From: Bradysia coprophila | Taxonomy: Eukaryota; Arthropoda; Insecta; Diptera; Sciaridae | Length of the DNA stretch: 64,000 nt | Assembly (NCBI RefSeq): GCF_014529535.1 | Contig: NW_023503302.1 | Coordinates: forward strand, 4,450,314-4,514,313 | Direction of reading: 5' to 3' | In this document: one piece after another, positions 36,134-47,509 of the stretch | How positions within the stretch are numbered: the first letter of the stretch is position 1 | Layout: the number at the start of each line of letters is the position of its first letter | The notes under the pieces: generated by a model | What the model was told of the DNA's origin: nothing | Databases searched by the model: none | Seen by the model: only the letters and a program-made list of their open reading frames with translations | Program-made: the position numbers and the translations under genes

Positions 36134-38532
36134 AGTCCGGGTGCTTGTGTAATTCCGCTTGCGTTTCGGTTTTCGATTTTTTTTGATATCGCATGTTGTT
36201 TGTGGTGAAAAAGTATAGAACTAAATTTTTTTCTGGGAAATGGAAAATCGATTTTCCGGCCGGAAAAGCCATTTGTATGAAAAACTGAAAAGTGGAATAT
36301 CTCGCGATCCAGATGACTTTTTTGAGATTTTATTTTTGCGTTTGTTAGAGTGATTCAATGCTAAAATATTATAGAAGAAAGTTTTTTTTTGAAAAACAAA
36401 ATGGCGACGGTATTCATGTTCCAAGAAAAAGTGTCCCGGAAAATTCCTCAACTTTGCGGACTGATAACTTGGCCAAATGTTAGTCCTTTTTGACGAATAA
36501 AACTGATTTGGAAAGGTAAAAGTAAACTCTTTCGAAATCTGCCCGGCGGAGCTTGAACCGATTTGTGGTTCCCAAGATATGAGCCAGGATTCCCACCTAC
36601 CTCCAAATTTAAGTTTTCGTTAAATTTTGAAAATTTTTCCTCTGTATTATTGTGGTAATTTAAATTTAAAAAACTTGAAATTAATAAAGGGCAATTACGT
36701 GGGTATCATTTCTCATATCGATAATTGATAAGTATCTCTTCCCGGTTCTAGAACTCCCAGATTTAACGAGTTTTACCAGACTTTTTTTTGTTTTTTTCTC
36801 ACTAAATGCAATTATTGAGATCTTCAAAGGTCAGTTCCTATGTGTAGGGTACGCTTCACCTCAGAAATTGATACCTACGTCTTCCAAGTTCTAGAACCTA
36901 GGAATTCAATGAACTTCCATCCGACTTTTTGCTGTTTAACTTGAAAAATCGTCATAATTGAGATTGCCAGAGGTCAGTTCCTATGTGTAGGGTACTCTTC
37001 ACCTCAGAAATTGATACCTACGTCTTCCAAGTTCTAGAACCTAGGAATTCAATGAACTTCCATCCGACTTTTTGCTTTTTAACTTGAAAAATCGTCATTA
37101 TTGACATTGCCAGTGGTCAGTTCCTATGTGTAGGGTACTCTTAACCTCAGAAATTGATATCTACGTCTTCCAAGTGTTAGAACCTAGAGATTTTAATTAA
37201 AAAAATCGTCATAATTGACATCGTCAAAGATCAGTGAAATATAAGATTAATTGTATTGATTACAGCAACACAGGTTTAGAGAAAATTGAAGAAATCCCAA
37301 CACGATAGCCCATCAGCTTCTGACTGTATATCCTAGGAACTACAAATCGTTTCAATCAATTTCTGAGGTGAAGAGTACCCTACACATAGGAAATGACCTC
37401 CGGCAATCTCAATTATGACGATTTTTCAAGTTAAACAGCAAAAAGTCGGATGGAAGTTCATTGAATTCCTAGGTTCTAGAACTTGGAAGACGTAGGTATC
37501 AATTTCTGAGGTGAAGAGTACCCTACACATAGGAACTGACCTCCGGCAATCTCAATTATGACGATTTTTCAAGTTAAACAGCAAAAAGTCGGATGGAAGT
37601 TCATTGAATTCCTAGGTTCTAGAACTTGGAAGACGTAGATATCAATTTCTGAGGTGAAGTGTACCCTACACATAGGAACTGACCTCTGGCAATCTCAATT
37701 ATGACGATTTTTCAAGTTAAAAAGAAAAATGTCGGATGGAAGTTCATTGAATTCCTAGGTTCTAGAACTTGGAAGACGTAGGTATCAATTTCTGAGGTGA
37801 AGAGTACCCTACACATAGGAACTGACCTTTGAAGATCTCAATAATTGCATTTAGTGAGAAAAAAACAAAAAAAAGTCTGGTAAAACTCGTTAAATCTGGG
37901 AGTTCTAGAACCGGGAAGAGATACTTATCAATTATCGATATGAGAAATGATACCCACGTAATTGCCCTTTATTAATTTCAAGTTTTTTAAATTTAAATTA
38001 CCACAATAATACAGAGGAAAAATTTTCAAAATTTAACGAAAACTTAAATTTGGAGGTAGGTGGGAATCCTGGCTCATATCTTGGGAACCACAATTCGGTT
38101 CAAGCTCCGCCGGGCAGATTTCGAAAGAGTTTACTTTTACCTTTCCAAATAAGTTTTATTAGTCAAAAAGGACTAACATTTGGCCAAGTTATCAGTCCGC
38201 AAAGTTGAGGAATTTTCCGGGACACTTTTTCTTGGAACATGAATACCGTCGCCATTTTGTTTTTCAAAAAAAAACTTTCTTCTATAATATTTTAGCATTG
38301 AATCACTCTAACAAACGCAAAAATAAAATCTCAAAAAAGTCATCTGGATCGCGAGATATTCCACTTTTCAGTTTTTCATACAAATGGCTTTTCCGGCCGG
38401 AAAATCGATTTTCCATTTCCCAGAAAAAAATTTAGTTCTATACTTTTTCACCACAAACAACATGCGATATCAAAAAAAATCGAAAACCGAAACGCAAGCG
38501 GAGCCCTTTTTTCTGACACAAGCACCTGGACT
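36134..38532. mobile_element. 2.4-kb foldback element with tandem repeats in both arms
   Basis: The ends AGTCCGGGTGCTTGTGT (left) and ACACAAGCACCTGGACT (right) are inverted. The arms, about 1.1 kb each, are nearly identical reverse complements, as shown by the same 76-codon open frame appearing at 36221-36451 (-) and 38205-38435 (+). The arms meet near 37260-37340. TA flanks both ends if the terminus is taken as GTCC, suggesting a Tc1-type target. There is no transposase. The right end carries about 10 extra bases (GCCCTTTTTTCTG) inside the terminus. Confidence 0.88.
36829..37800. repeat. 143-bp tandem repeats, mirrored in the two foldback arms
   Basis: In the left arm GGTCAGTTCCTATGTGTAGG starts at 36829, 36972 and 37115, a 143-bp period. 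In the right arm the complementary strand gives TTCTGAGGTGAAGAGTACCC-type starts at 37361, 37504, 37647 and 37790, again 143 bp apart. Each unit contains GAAATTGATACCTACGTCTT, AAGTTCTAGAACCTAGGAAT and TTGAAAAATCGTCATAATTG. The copy numbers differ between arms (about 3.5 and 4). Confidence 0.88.
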
Positions 38533-38851
38533 ATTTATTTTATGAATCGAAAAATATTTACGCAGGTCTTGCGCTGCGGAAATGTTGTAAAACGAAATTT
38601 GTATGATGAAATTTGGAAGTTGGATGAATGAAAACTGCTGTTTTGAAGTTGGTTTGGGTCATCGTAGCAAATTCACGAAACTGTGCACATGACAGCAGGC
38701 TTTACACAGACTTAACAAATGTAAACAAGTGCGTACCATTCGCTCTGGTTTTTTACATACGAGCCGTTTATACATGTCTTACTTACGAACCAGGATGCAT
38801 ACGAACTTTACAAATCATAATGGTTTACCTCTAATATATCTTACAAACAAG

Positions 38852-39053
38852 TCAATGAAAGTAGATAAGTAGGTATGGCCAGTCCATACAAGTCGGAGCA
38901 CATACGGATTTGCATGGCGCCACCTCAAACGAAGTCATTTCTAGTGGGCACTAGAAATGAGTTCGTTTGAGGTGGCGCCATGCAAATCCGTATGTGCTCC
39001 GGCTAGAACAAATTTGAACGTTTGACCATACCTATCTATTTACTTTCATTGAA
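38852..39053. mobile_element. ~200-bp palindromic MITE with 6-7-bp TSD
   Basis: TCAATGAAAGTAGATAAGTA at the left is matched by TACTTTCATTGA-type sequence at the right. The inner arms GGAGCACATACGGATTTGCA and TGGCGCCACCTCAAACGAA are perfectly complementary around a short centre near 38948. AACAAG flanks both sides (38846-38851 and 39054-39059), a 6-bp target duplication, or 7 bp if the terminal A is reassigned. Confidence 0.82.
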
Positions 39054-39059
39054 ACAAGT

Positions 39060-40180
39060 GGGTCATGACAGCCTGAGTTTCAATGCGATCTATTTGACAT
39101 AAACAATAATCTACTACTTTGCTAGGTGCTTTGAGCTCACTCATGTTACGTTCCCGAAGCTGCAATTCTAAAAGCTAGTTTCCAATACAAAATTATGAAT
39201 GTAAATCTGTGCTTTATCGGTTTTCTGTGGGTAAAAATTATCCATTTAACGAAAAATTAAATCACTTCACCGAGTGGAGTAGCAACGTTAGAGCGCGGTT
39301 GTTTGTGGGAAACAATAATATTTTGCTTTCCCTTACTTTTCTGCTAATATAACACTCTTTGTTAACATTTAACGTAGTTAATGTACCGAACGTTTTCAGT
39401 ATCTGTACGCGGTCTAACCGATCTGCTTAACAAAATTTGAAATTAATCTCTCTCTCCACCCCCTCACATATCTAAAAAAAGGTAATAAGAAAATTGTATT
39501 TTTATTTAAATTTCCTGGAAATTTATTTTCTTGTTAATGAGCATTTTCTAAGTAGATATTCCAAAAGTGCTTATTAATTATAAAAGTTTTATAAAAAAAA
39601 ACCTGAAGCGAACTTTTCAGGTTTTATGTTCGACGTTGTTTGGTGCAAGAAAAAAGTACTTTAAGTATCATGGTTCAGCAGTTGCCATGGATATTTAAGC
39701 ATCCAGTAGGAAGGTATCATCAGTGTGGTGAAACATTTTAAAGCAATTTTAACGCCATCGTCCTCATAACAAGCCCGATCTTCCAATGTTAAAAAAATAT
39801 TAATTTGTTATTACCTAAGGGGTTAACGGGGGTTCAATTTACTTCGCACAACGTTTTTACAGATTCAGTTTAATTAATTAACATTAATAAAATTAATTTT
39901 GTGATTAGCAAGGTTTCAATTAGTTACTTGTTCACCGAAGGAGGAAAAGATGGAAATTTGTTCAAGGATTCCATTCACCCGAGAAAATCTAACTTACTAC
40001 TTTTTTTCCCGATGCCAATACACCACGTATATGACTACAATCTGTATGCAACTTTTTTGACAACAAAGGCTGTAAAAGTTTCAGCAGAGGTGAGTGACAT
40101 TCGCCTGCGTTGTGACATAGACATTTTTGGATGTTACTAATTAGTTGGAGCAGGGTTCTACGGCTACGAAAATAGTGATC
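39060..40180. other. Non-coding stretch
   Basis: I see no recognised gene. A small hairpin (ACCTGAAGCGAACTTTTCAGGT) lies at about 39601-39622. The open frame at 39901-40140 has no supporting features. Confidence 0.35.
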
Positions 40181-40184
40181 GAGA

Positions 40185-40773
40185 CGAGGGGTGACTCACT
40201 TCTAGATTAAATGGATTAAATTGTATTAAATGGATTTAATGGATTAAATGGATTAAATGGATTTAATGGATTAAATGGAATAAAAATTGGATTAAATGGA
40301 TTAAATAGGAAAAAAGTTCATTTTACCAAATACTGTAAAAGTCTTAAAAATTGTTGATTTTGATCAAACCACGTACTACAACTCATACGACAATGTTAAA
40401 AAGCGAACAATTCACTTTTAGGAGTTTTTGGTGTAAAGTGGATTAAATGGATTAAATAAATTTAATACCATTTTTAACAAAAAAAAATCCTATACCTCAC
40501 GAGTACTTAAACGAGCTGGGGATCGTGCGAATCTATTTTTCGCAATTACTTTACAAATTTTTCAGGTGGGTAGCCTAATTATTTCGGTAAAACTAAAATT
40601 TTTTTTTTTGGATTAAATGGATTTAATCGAGGGGTGACGCACTAAGGATTAAATGGATTTAAATCCATTTAATCCCATGTATTTCTTGGATTAAATGTAT
40701 TAAATGGATTAAATTTGAAGAAGTGCGTGACCCCTCGGATTTAATGGATTAAATGGAAGTGCGTCACCCCTCG
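40185..40773. repeat. ATTAAATGG minisatellite bounded by inverted CGAGGGGTGA ends
   Basis: Units of GGATTAAAT or ATTAAATGG recur from about 40204 to 40310 and again at 40440-40760, with interspersed unique sequence. The block starts with CGAGGGGTGACTCACTT (40185) and ends with AAGTGCGTCACCCCTCG (to 40773), which are inverted. A second, internal inverted pair of the same ends lies at 40628-40738. The minisatellite therefore appears to be the interior of a small inverted-repeat element, perhaps nested once in itself. Confidence 0.75.
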
Positions 40774-40859
40774 GATGGAGAACTTATTTAGGTCGCAACA
40801 TGTAGTGGTTAGAATTCTGATAGCAATGAATGGTACTAAAAATTTATAAAATACGGGCT

Positions 40860-40965
40860 GAAACCCTCGGACACTCGGACACTCGGACACTTTTACTCAT
40901 CTGGATATGAAATATCAAATTACTTCCGTTATATAAGTAGTAATGTACTATTAATTGTATAACTG
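40860..40965. repeat. Interspersed repeat fragment related to 51125-51245
   Basis: CTCATCTGGATATGAAATATCAAATTACTTCCG matches CTCATCTGGATACGAGATATCAAATTACTTCCC near 51212 in the same orientation, and ACCCTCGGA precedes both. A CTCGGACA 8-bp unit is tandemly repeated three times at about 40867-40890. Confidence 0.55.
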
Positions 40966-41136
40966 CATAACTGCCGTGCAGAATGACGATGATTAAATTT
41001 TTAGTAAATCCTATATAGGGCAGGCAAGTTTATACGATTTATAAGATTTCAATTCTAAATTTTTTTATCGAATCTACAGTTTGTTAAGTAAGCACAATTT
41101 TAGATTTATCAGAGTTCTAAAGGTCATATCGATGTT

Positions 41137-41218
41137 TTCAGTCAATTAAGTGATTCCTGTTAAATATCATTAACATGGCGCAAATTATCATAGCCTGGAA
41201 ACACTTAATTGACTGGAA
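41137..41218. repeat. Short inverted repeat
   Basis: CAGTCAATTAAGTG near 41140 is matched by CACTTAATTGACTGG near 41202, with a roughly 50-bp loop. It is small and of unknown origin. Confidence 0.55.
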
Positions 41219-44200
41219 CTTTAATGACTTTTAAAGTTTATCACTGTATTTCGCCATTTTACATTTTTTCTAGCTAATAGAATCGACTGAAATTACTCGA
41301 TTGTGAGGTTATGTAAGGTGCGCCACAACACAAACAGTAAATTTCACTAATTTGTTTCTCAAATTCTAATAAATCATTGAGTGTATAACATTATGCATGT
41401 TTTTCGGAAGTAATAAAATCTTACTCGAGCAAACTTAACTCCCATATGTGCAAAAGTGAATATATAACCGAAAATGTTGAAAAACTTGAAAAATAGAAGC
41501 ATCGGTGACTTGAGCTACTACAAAGTGTCATGTGAAAAATTTATTTCGCCAATTTTACGATGCGACACGGCAATGAAAAATAAATCTGTATGCCGGTATT
41601 AACCACACTTTATCGAGCAATACACATGAAACTAAATTTTTACGAGCTCAGGCGTTTGCATTTCACTGTACAGTAAGAATGAATCACAACGAACGTCTGT
41701 ATCGAATGGTTTTTATCAAGTTGGGATTGACTTCGGTGGACCCAACAAGTGCATGGAGTGAAAATGTTTCTGCTCTTAATTCGTTGGTGGGTGCCTGGTA
41801 TGAAGAATATTTCAGCATTTCTACTAGCATCTTTAATAATGTAAAAACAGATGTCGATCCGTGTCACTTAATATTACATTTTCGTTTTCGCTAGACATTC
41901 CACAATTTAATATGGAAGGGAGTTACACATACGCTACACGTACTCTAACATAATCATTTGAATGAAACTATGTCGATAGAAGAAAAAAGGGTGACTGGTA
42001 GATTTCAGGATGGATATAATGTTGTTAAGTTTGATGGATTTCTTTACGGAATCAAAAATTAACGAGAAAAACGATTTTCCATCATTGAATCACTGCAATT
42101 ATGTTTGGCCCATAATAAATTGACACAGAGGGAAATCTAGAGTTTGGGTTGAAAAACATTTTGGAGATTAATTTTATTTTTATTCGTTAAATCAGTTCAA
42201 AAACCTTGCCTTTGCAACGTAATGAACGTGTATCACGTGTATACAAGGTAATAAAATCGACTTGTATGAGACGTGAAAAGTTTTATTGCCTGCCCCCATG
42301 CGGAAGTTGACCATTACTTTCGCACTTTCGCTTTACATGAATTTCTTCTAAGTAATCCAATAATTAGAAAAGAAACGTCTCTTTGGAACAGCTACATCAG
42401 CTGTTACTTTGACCAGTGAATGCATTTCATTTGATTGAGATACAGCTTCGTCTAAAAATATGTGACTCGTGCATAGCATGTTTGACATCTACCTGATGTA
42501 TGTGGAAAAGAGTCAACTGGAAGATGTATTGCACCTGGTGCAAGTAGCGCCAAGGTCATTGAGGCTAGTCGGAAACGTTTATGAAAAATTATGAGTTCTG
42601 GACCATTTTCCTCTCCCTGTTCGATAAAGCATGCAACCCTACAACTCATATCACCATTCGTCAGACTTGCGAACTTACTTTCGAGTGGGTAATCAATTCG
42701 AAATAATAGCAAGAGGTATTTACCCTTCCCTTACTTCATAGAGAAAATTTATCACCAACTGAAAAATGACGAAATTACATCTGAGTTAGATAATTTCCAA
42801 CCGGTTCTCAGTAGCGATCTTGATGATTCTTTCCTATCAATATTCTTTAAAAAATTGTTGTCGGTTTCAATTGTCTCCATTTAAAAGTTCGTTTCAAGCG
42901 CACCGTGACCAGCGTATGGCTAATGAGATGGATGAATATTTTTGCAAATTTATTATCTCAGCAGACACTTCTAAATGGTTTTAATAGAACCCTTGTGAAA
43001 TGTAAAGAACGACTCTCAGAGACGGTATTACATGGGCAAACTTTTATGCCATTTATTTACATAACTATTCAGAAATCGAGTTCGTAGACGAATCAGAATC
43101 TTCTAACGCTTTCAAATGGGCACTTTTTATCACTCATAAAAACATCCCAACATATTTTACCTCGTGCACATGGTTCATTCCATATTATATTCCAGAATGT
43201 GTTGCTCGTGTCGTTTTTGGCCCATAACAATATCAATTAATTGCACCCACAAAACATAATCTACACTCTAATGTCTAATGACCAGCCCAAAAACCCTTAT
43301 TAAAACACGTAATTAAAAGACAGGGAAAGTTTTATGTAACTTTTGCGGTTTTATTTTTCTTTTCTTGTTATGTTAGTACTTTGGAAATTTGGTGTTGGTT
43401 ATATATTCGTAAATGTGTGGGTGCGTGCAAAGGATAAAAGTTTAGGCAGAAGCGAAAAAGTGTATACGTCGAGCATCAGGGGACATAGAGAGATGGATAA
43501 GGACTGTGAGTGTGGGTATGTGTGTATAGGCATTAGTACATTGTGAACACTTAATCTGTTTATTTTCTTTTGATTTATAATTCCATTAAATAAACAGCAA
43601 GTCATCAAAAACACATTCGTAAATTAATGTTGATGTTGATTTGACGGGAAAAAATCAGTATTGAGACTTCATAAAGTCAGAGTTTGCTGAACATAACTTC
43701 ACGTATAGGAAGTGTCTGCTATGATTTATTATTAAGGATGTCGAAATATAATCCATAATTCACACACGACTTCATGGAATCAGTTCACATGAGGAAAGTA
43801 TGCGGGACAAGATTGACATCCTTTTTGAAATAACAAAAATGAGACAATTTCCTTGCAATTTTTCGAGACATTTGATGTTTTGTTTCAAGACTTTTATGTT
43901 GTCGGAAATTTGAGCAGAAAATATGGTAACCATATTCACAGACGACCAACATATCACCAGTAGTCAATTTTAATTTATGGTATAAAATTGAAATGACTCG
44001 TAGTCTATTGGACAATTAAAGGATATGGTTCGAAAACATTTTGTACTTCCTCCTCTGCATTTGAATTTCTTCAACGCCAACTGTTGCGATTTCCAATCAT
44101 CTTGCAGTTTGTGTCGAGTATTCGAGTGCTCTATTGTTGTTCGTCTTACTATATTATGTTCTTCCTGTCTAAGCTTGAATGGTTTGATTACGACTACGAT

Positions 44201-46750
44201 AGTTTTATAGACAAATATATCACTTACCTCGGCCCTCCTCAGAAGAGAGCTTTTAAACAGGTGCCTTAGTTAGGGCCAATTTTAGTGAATTAAATTCCAG
44301 AAAACTCCAAAAATTCCTTGAAGTTTCCTAAAGTTCCTGAAAGAGTTGTAGTTGCTCTTAACCTGTCACATACGACTATTCATCTGTTCTTGATAACGAC
44401 AACAGAAATAATGACAATCTATGGGTAAATATAGATAAATATGGTCTGTTATATAGTAAACTACATGTTAATAAAATTGAAGTACAAGATTGTTGATTTC
44501 AAACAGATTAAAAGTACTTTGATCGGTGGAAGATAATAATACTGGTCATATGATTGCCTCCTGTAACAGGTTAAAATGTCGTGCGAGTATAATCGATCTA
44601 GGTTGAAAACATAAAAAACGAATAAAAAGGCCATAAAAGATACGAAGGCACTTCGATTCATTGTTGTTTGAGAGGCAGATATAACGAGAAAATTAGGAAA
44701 ATTTAATATAATAGGCCCTGGCCTTAGTCCATGGTATCACTTGTTTCTCTAGATATTGACGATGGAACCGAGGTGCTTAGACGACTGGAAGTACTTAAAT
44801 TCATTTATTGGATCGTTTTCTTCCAATACTTGAATATGTTGCTGCTTGTCCAGCATGACGTATTTACTTTTGCTTCTGTTTACCAGTAAATTTTTCTCTA
44901 GTAAGACAGATAGAGACATTGTTACGTCCAGCCGATCTAAAAATTGACTTGTTTACTTCTAGAAAATTCCCGTGAATTTCATATGGAAAAAACACTCTCG
45001 GGGACTCCGGACTCGTCAGGGACAGATGGATTCATAGGCGTGTATAATAAGGCCCACGCATAAGCTTAATATGTTGTGTTCCCAAGCATATACTAGATTT
45101 CAAACTTCTAGATGTTGCAAAAGAATCTATTATCTGGTGTATTCGATGATCCACTAAATCAAATTCCTTGATATTAAATCAAATGCAATCCAATATCAAA
45201 TAAAGTCAATCTGCTTCGCGTTACATGCATGCACTGTCCAGTCCAGTTATACTGTGGTCTCACACAAACTCACACAATGCGAGTAGTTGTAGGTAGTAGG
45301 TATCTAATTAAATTATTTAAAATTCATGAAAATACACACAATACACAAGCGGACGGTTTTTTTTCTCCATCATTTTCAAAATTTTAGTTCAGTTATTCAC
45401 ATGCCATCGCCTATACCAGTATTTGGTTTTCAATACTACGTGATTTTGGTGGTATAATTGTGTTGCATATCCTCAACGACTTGATTGAATTATTAATTTT
45501 GGCCATTGATAACGCGATAGACAATAAATAATGGATTATTTGAAAAGTTGGTAAAAAATTTCCAATATTTTTTTTTTTCGCTGTGTGCGTGTGTGTGCTA
45601 ATCAATTTATTTAATCGAGCAAATCGCATTGATTCCACTTAAATGTAGAGCGAAAAAAATAGTGTTTGACCGAGTGGCTAGTCAATAGAGTCATACAATA
45701 AAAATAAAAAAAAACTCACCCTGGAAGCTAGTGTGTACACATTTTTATGGTTGGTTTGTAATGCGTTGAAGCCATAAATCGATCGTAGAACCATATGCTT
45801 ACAAAATCGATATAAATTAACTGGAATTCGTAGTCATGCTAAGGTGGACTTATTCGTGTGAGTGAGGACACCATTTTTTTGAGGTTTTTTTTATGCGAAG
45901 GTAATTTAGCAACCAAAATCTTTGATTAGTTGCTTGGTAAATTAGTGAGATGTCCATAGAATTGAATTAATTTGAATGGAAATACGCTTCTATCTTTCGG
46001 CCACTTAGATTTTCATAAAATACTTCAAACGAAGTTGTAATCTGTTGAATTTAACGATCGTTTAGCATTCTTATTTCTATAACGACGATGTATCTTGTAC
46101 ATCGATTATGAGATGGATAAAATAAAAACAATTTTGGAATATATCGAAGGGCTCTCAATGCAATTTAACTTTTTCCGTCGTAGCGATGTTAAAATGAAGC
46201 AATTTACGAAGAAAAAGTTCAATGGATAAACTTATAGAACTTAATTCTTTTACAAGTTCTGTGCCAGTAGCGTGGCTAATTTTTTAATTCCTTATCTTAT
46301 AGCGACTAGTGCCGCTATCAGTGAATGTCATCGGGGATACGACTTTGGTTTAACTGCTACAGGTTTAGGAATAACGCATTTGCATAAGTGCAGATTGATG
46401 AGACTAATGTAATGAAAGATGAAATTCGTTGTGATAATTGCATCAGTTAACTGTTATTGGCAATTAGCGAATGCATATTGGCGCGGTATGTTTTCTAGAA
46501 TTTTTCAGTCACAATTTTTTTGGTTTGAATTAGCGCTATCGGGGACCCAGCTATGCATTTGCATATTTTTTTTTAATGACAAATATTCCACTTACAAGCG
46601 GAGGAAAATGCGACGATTACTTTGCAAAAGTTTGATTGAGTTCAGCATTATGCACAAAATTAATTATTATCTCTGTTCAAGCGTTTAAACATAAATGTAC
46701 TGCATTAAAAGTGTAGTTACGTGTTATTTAACAAAACTTTAAGATAAAAC
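41219..46750. other. 5.5-kb stretch with no firmly supported gene
   Basis: The most protein-like piece is on the minus strand at about 42488-42700. It reads NGDMSCRVACFIEQGEENGP and ends before a good donor (CATCAG|GTAGAT), so it could be an internal exon of an undetected gene, but I could not find partner exons. No bounded repeats are obvious elsewhere. The open frame at 41679-41894 (+) is another weak candidate. Confidence 0.3.
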
Positions 46751-46779
46751 TAACGTCTACCCCGAGGTCTACTCCTAGA

Positions 46780-47190
46780 GGTTGAATATTCGTGTATTCG
46801 AGTTGAGATTGAAGTCCGAAATGTATTCTTTCTTCAGTGCGGGGGCCGCTTTGTGCAGCGGCCCAATCTTTTCTAGTAGGGAGTCCTTACATTACCCTTT
46901 AGACTAAGGGTCCACTGCGGTGGATTTGTTAGAGTGAGCAAGGTCGACTGGGGGGGAAGAGACAGAGCCTGCGGGTGATTTGTCCCACCAGCTTGTATGT
47001 TAGAAGTGTCTCTGCTCAAGCATGTTGCAAATAGTTGACAAATAGGGCATTTCCTAAAGCATGCTAATAGACTTTTTTTTAATCCAATGAGAGGTTTCCG
47101 TCGCAAGCCGGGGGCGAGGTTCTGATTAAACTGGTGCTGACCGTGCATCTTTAGGTTCTGAAATGACAGTTTGAATCTCTGAATTTATCG
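46780..47190. other. GC-rich island of unknown origin
   Basis: This roughly 400-bp patch is much richer in GC than its surroundings. It contains a palindrome GGGGGCCGCTTTGTGCAGCGGCCC (46842-46865). On the minus strand 47148-46873 reads as a 91-codon open frame with a CPICQLFATCLSRD segment and a Pro/Leu-rich tail. The abrupt change in composition suggests inserted DNA, perhaps a retroelement fragment. I do not recognise the family. Confidence 0.45.
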
Positions 47191-47424
47191 CGTAGGCTAT
47201 GGCTCCCAGCATTTTTTTACTCCTCTGCCATCTTGAAAAAGAATTACCTCTCTACTTAAAGCTTAAGGAAGTATTGAAACTAATAGTTCTAAAAAGAGAA
47301 TTGGTCGCATTAAAGAGAAAATACGCTCGCAGAGTACATTTTGCTACAAAATGATTAAAATTGAAAACTTGACTAAAAGTGCATGCAATCCTTATAACAG
47401 GGAAGTATTTTCCTTTTACCAACG

Positions 47425-47509
47425 CACTTCAAGCAAAAGTGATCATAGTGAAAAAGCGACAGCTGCCCAGTAGAGTACCCTAATTAGAGTACCACTCATG
47501 CTTGAAGTG
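47425..47509. repeat. CACTTCAAG-family MITE, short copy
   Basis: The left end is GCACTTCAAGCAAAAGTGAT and the right end is ACTCATGCTTGAAGTG, inverted. TAGAGTACCCTAATTAGAGT lies between them. It is an internally deleted relative of 29765-29904. Confidence 0.55.

Noticed and set aside
36221..36451. 76-codon open frame present identically at 36221-36451 (-) and 38205-38435 (+)
   Set aside because: It is the same DNA in the two arms of the foldback. It has no domain and no gene context, so duplication of the frame is explained by the palindrome.
36829..37800. Regularly spaced repeats that might suggest a CRISPR-like array
   Set aside because: The unit is a continuous 143-bp tandem repeat without unique spacers, mirrored in a foldback, in a eukaryotic genome.
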